Positions 62,641-64,000 of a stretch of DNA of 64,000 nucleotides are shown here, in pieces (within the stretch, counting starts at the first letter, position 1; every line of letters begins with the position of its first letter). The notes under the pieces are model-generated. The model was given only the letters and a program-made list of their open reading frames with translations, ran no database searches and had not been told where the DNA came from. The position numbers and the translations under genes are program-made. Where the stretch lies: positions 8,228,501 to 8,292,500 of the forward strand of contig WPIO01000004.1 of assembly GCA_009760855.2 (NCBI GenBank), given 5' to 3'. The stretch comes from Cristatella mucedo. Its lineage: Eukaryota > Bryozoa > Phylactolaemata > Cristatellidae.

Positions 62641-63881
62641 GAGTGCATTTCAGCTTAGTGATTCCATGAGTACAAACTCATCCAGCGACAGTTACGACCT
62701 CTTTTCTCGCTGGGCAGCTGCTTCCGACAATGGATGCATGCCTTTGGTCGACCAGGTTCATTGTTAGCTCTTCAAATAATAATCAGATGAAACATCTTGG
62801 CAAAGGCAGGCAAATAACCACTTCCGGGTAGATTCATAGTACACGAGCACAGTAATCCTTGCCGGCGCGGATTCTTGAGCGCGGAAGCCGCCGATGCCAG
62901 TCAGCATGCAGCGGCTGCTCATCATTGCGCTACGATCTCGGTTCAGCCGTGATCGGCAATCTGTTACGTGCTCTGGCATGGATTTTTCCAGTAGGCGAAA
63001 CGGCGGGAGTTCCAGCTGCCGCGGTCACGCGCCCGCTGAGTCGACCGCACGACTGGCGGTCGCGGGTCCACTCTAGCAGTTCGGACTAGGAGACGGTGAG
63101 ATGAAACGGGCGTATTTTAGTCTCTACTCTAGTTTGCAAGGCATTACACCGTGCGAGGCTGTCGGGCAGCGAGAACGTTCTAGCGTCGCGCGGGTTTCAG
63201 TGTGCAGCCGCAATAGTATATTGTGTGCGTAGCGGACTGGCGGAGCTCTGCCCGGCTCAGATATGAGCATCATTGTTGACACGAAGAGGAAAATTGCCGC
63301 GTGCAAAAAATGCGGCTATTGTAAGTAACTCGTCTTTCTTGATTCGCCCCGTTTCAATTCGTTTTCGCTCTCATCACAGCGCACCGCGCTCCACGCGGCC
63401 CTTGTCTGCGTCGCTCCGTAGCGTCCGTGCGAGTGCGGCACGCTCTTCGCCGGTTCCTCTGTACTTATAGTCTCTTTCGAGAGGACATGCGCTTAGCGTC
63501 GCGGTCGCCTTGTATTTGGGCTACTGGCGTTCGCGCCGTGTCGCCGTGCCCGACGCCGTCGTAAATCGCGATGCGCGAGGGCCGTGCGTTTGTCCGCGCG
63601 TTGTATATAAACAGAGCCCGTCGGAGCCACCGCGTTTCGTCTTTAGGTCCGAACGAGCAGCAAAGTTTCCGCCAGTCGCGTAGGACCTGCAGTTAGCTCT
63701 GCGCGGTGCCGACCGTTTGGCGCGGGCTACGCCTACGACAGTATTCCGTAGCGACCCCGTAAGGCGCTCTGCGGTGTCCGGCTGGTGTCGCACGCGGGGA
63801 GTGCGGTCTACTGGCCGCGCCGCCAGCGTTTGGTATGACGAAGTGAATTAGCGCGCACCGTGGCACTGCAGCCAGGCGCAT

Positions 63882-63930
<49 letters not shown>

Positions 63931-64000
63931 GACGAGAATTCGCCCTCCCTATCGGGTGCGATTGGTTGTATGCCAGCTGAAAATTCTGACTGCCGCGGTC
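62641..64000. other. Right end of window, GC-rich, no gene recognised
   Basis: Short frames on both strands show no recognisable similarity. A (GA)n tract lies at 63882-63928. The increase in CpG-rich sequence from about 62850 suggests a 5' gene region, but this is composition only. Confidence 0.35.
63596..63640 (+). promoter_or_regulatory. Candidate TATA-type core promoter
   Basis: TATATAA at 63604-63610 in an otherwise GC-rich stretch, with a CGTTTCGTC pyrimidine-containing word about 28 bp downstream where initiation would be expected. No coding exon could be assigned downstream before the window ends, so the gene served, if any, is unknown. Confidence 0.35.

Noticed and set aside
62666-62767. 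Short plus-strand ORF starting MSTNSSSDSYDLF
   Set aside because: About 33 codons, isolated, next to a LINE fragment, with no splice sites or similarity to support it.

Overview
The window is animal (metazoan) nuclear DNA. Coding sequence is split into short exons with GT-AG borders that keep phase, introns are loaded with non-LTR retrotransposons, tRNA-derived SINEs and microsatellites, and there is no operon-like layout. The species cannot be named from the sequence. The gene content (an additional-sex-combs homologue and two papain-family peptidases of the 26/29 kDa protease / counting-factor-associated-protein-D type) would suit an invertebrate bilaterian, but that is inference.

Three protein-coding genes can be supported, all on the minus strand. 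(1) Positions 258-11637 hold the central part of an Asx/ASXL gene, a chromatin regulator. Eight candidate exons include a DEUBAD domain split over three exons and a TLAQIKA motif; the 5' end is not found and the 3' end runs off the left edge. (2) Positions 26732-38864 hold a complete 11-exon C1A cysteine peptidase gene (554 codons plus stop counted exon by exon). (3) Positions 43706-56613 hold its tandem paralogue, also 11 exons (542 codons plus stop). Every intron phase is shared between the two, and both keep the catalytic Gln, Cys, His and Asn. They look like secreted zymogens: signal-peptide exon, N-terminal accessory domain, I29 propeptide with an ERFNIN motif, then the papain domain.

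The rest is mostly mobile DNA. LINE-A, with an FYVDD/FYADD reverse transcriptase, a conserved 3' hairpin and an (ATT)n tail, is present in about a dozen 5'-truncated, inverted or nested copies. LINE-B is a second FYADD element with at least two broken copies and several 3' fragments. SINE-1 is tRNA-derived and its 3' tail copies the LINE-A tail. SINE-2 is tRNA-derived with a different tail. One hAT element at 60381-61022 looks like SPIN, a transposon known for horizontal transfer between distant animals.

Layout: 1-11.6 kb Asx with repeat-filled introns; 11.6-18.4 kb no recognised gene, with an unclassified diverged repeat pair at 15.1-16.4 kb; 18.5-26.7 kb repeats; 26.7-38.9 kb peptidase copy 1 with a GC-rich 5' part; 38.9-43.7 kb intergenic repeats; 43.7-56.6 kb peptidase copy 2; 56.6-62.7 kb repeats including the SPIN-like element; 62.7-64 kb GC-rich DNA with a TATA-box promoter candidate on the plus strand.
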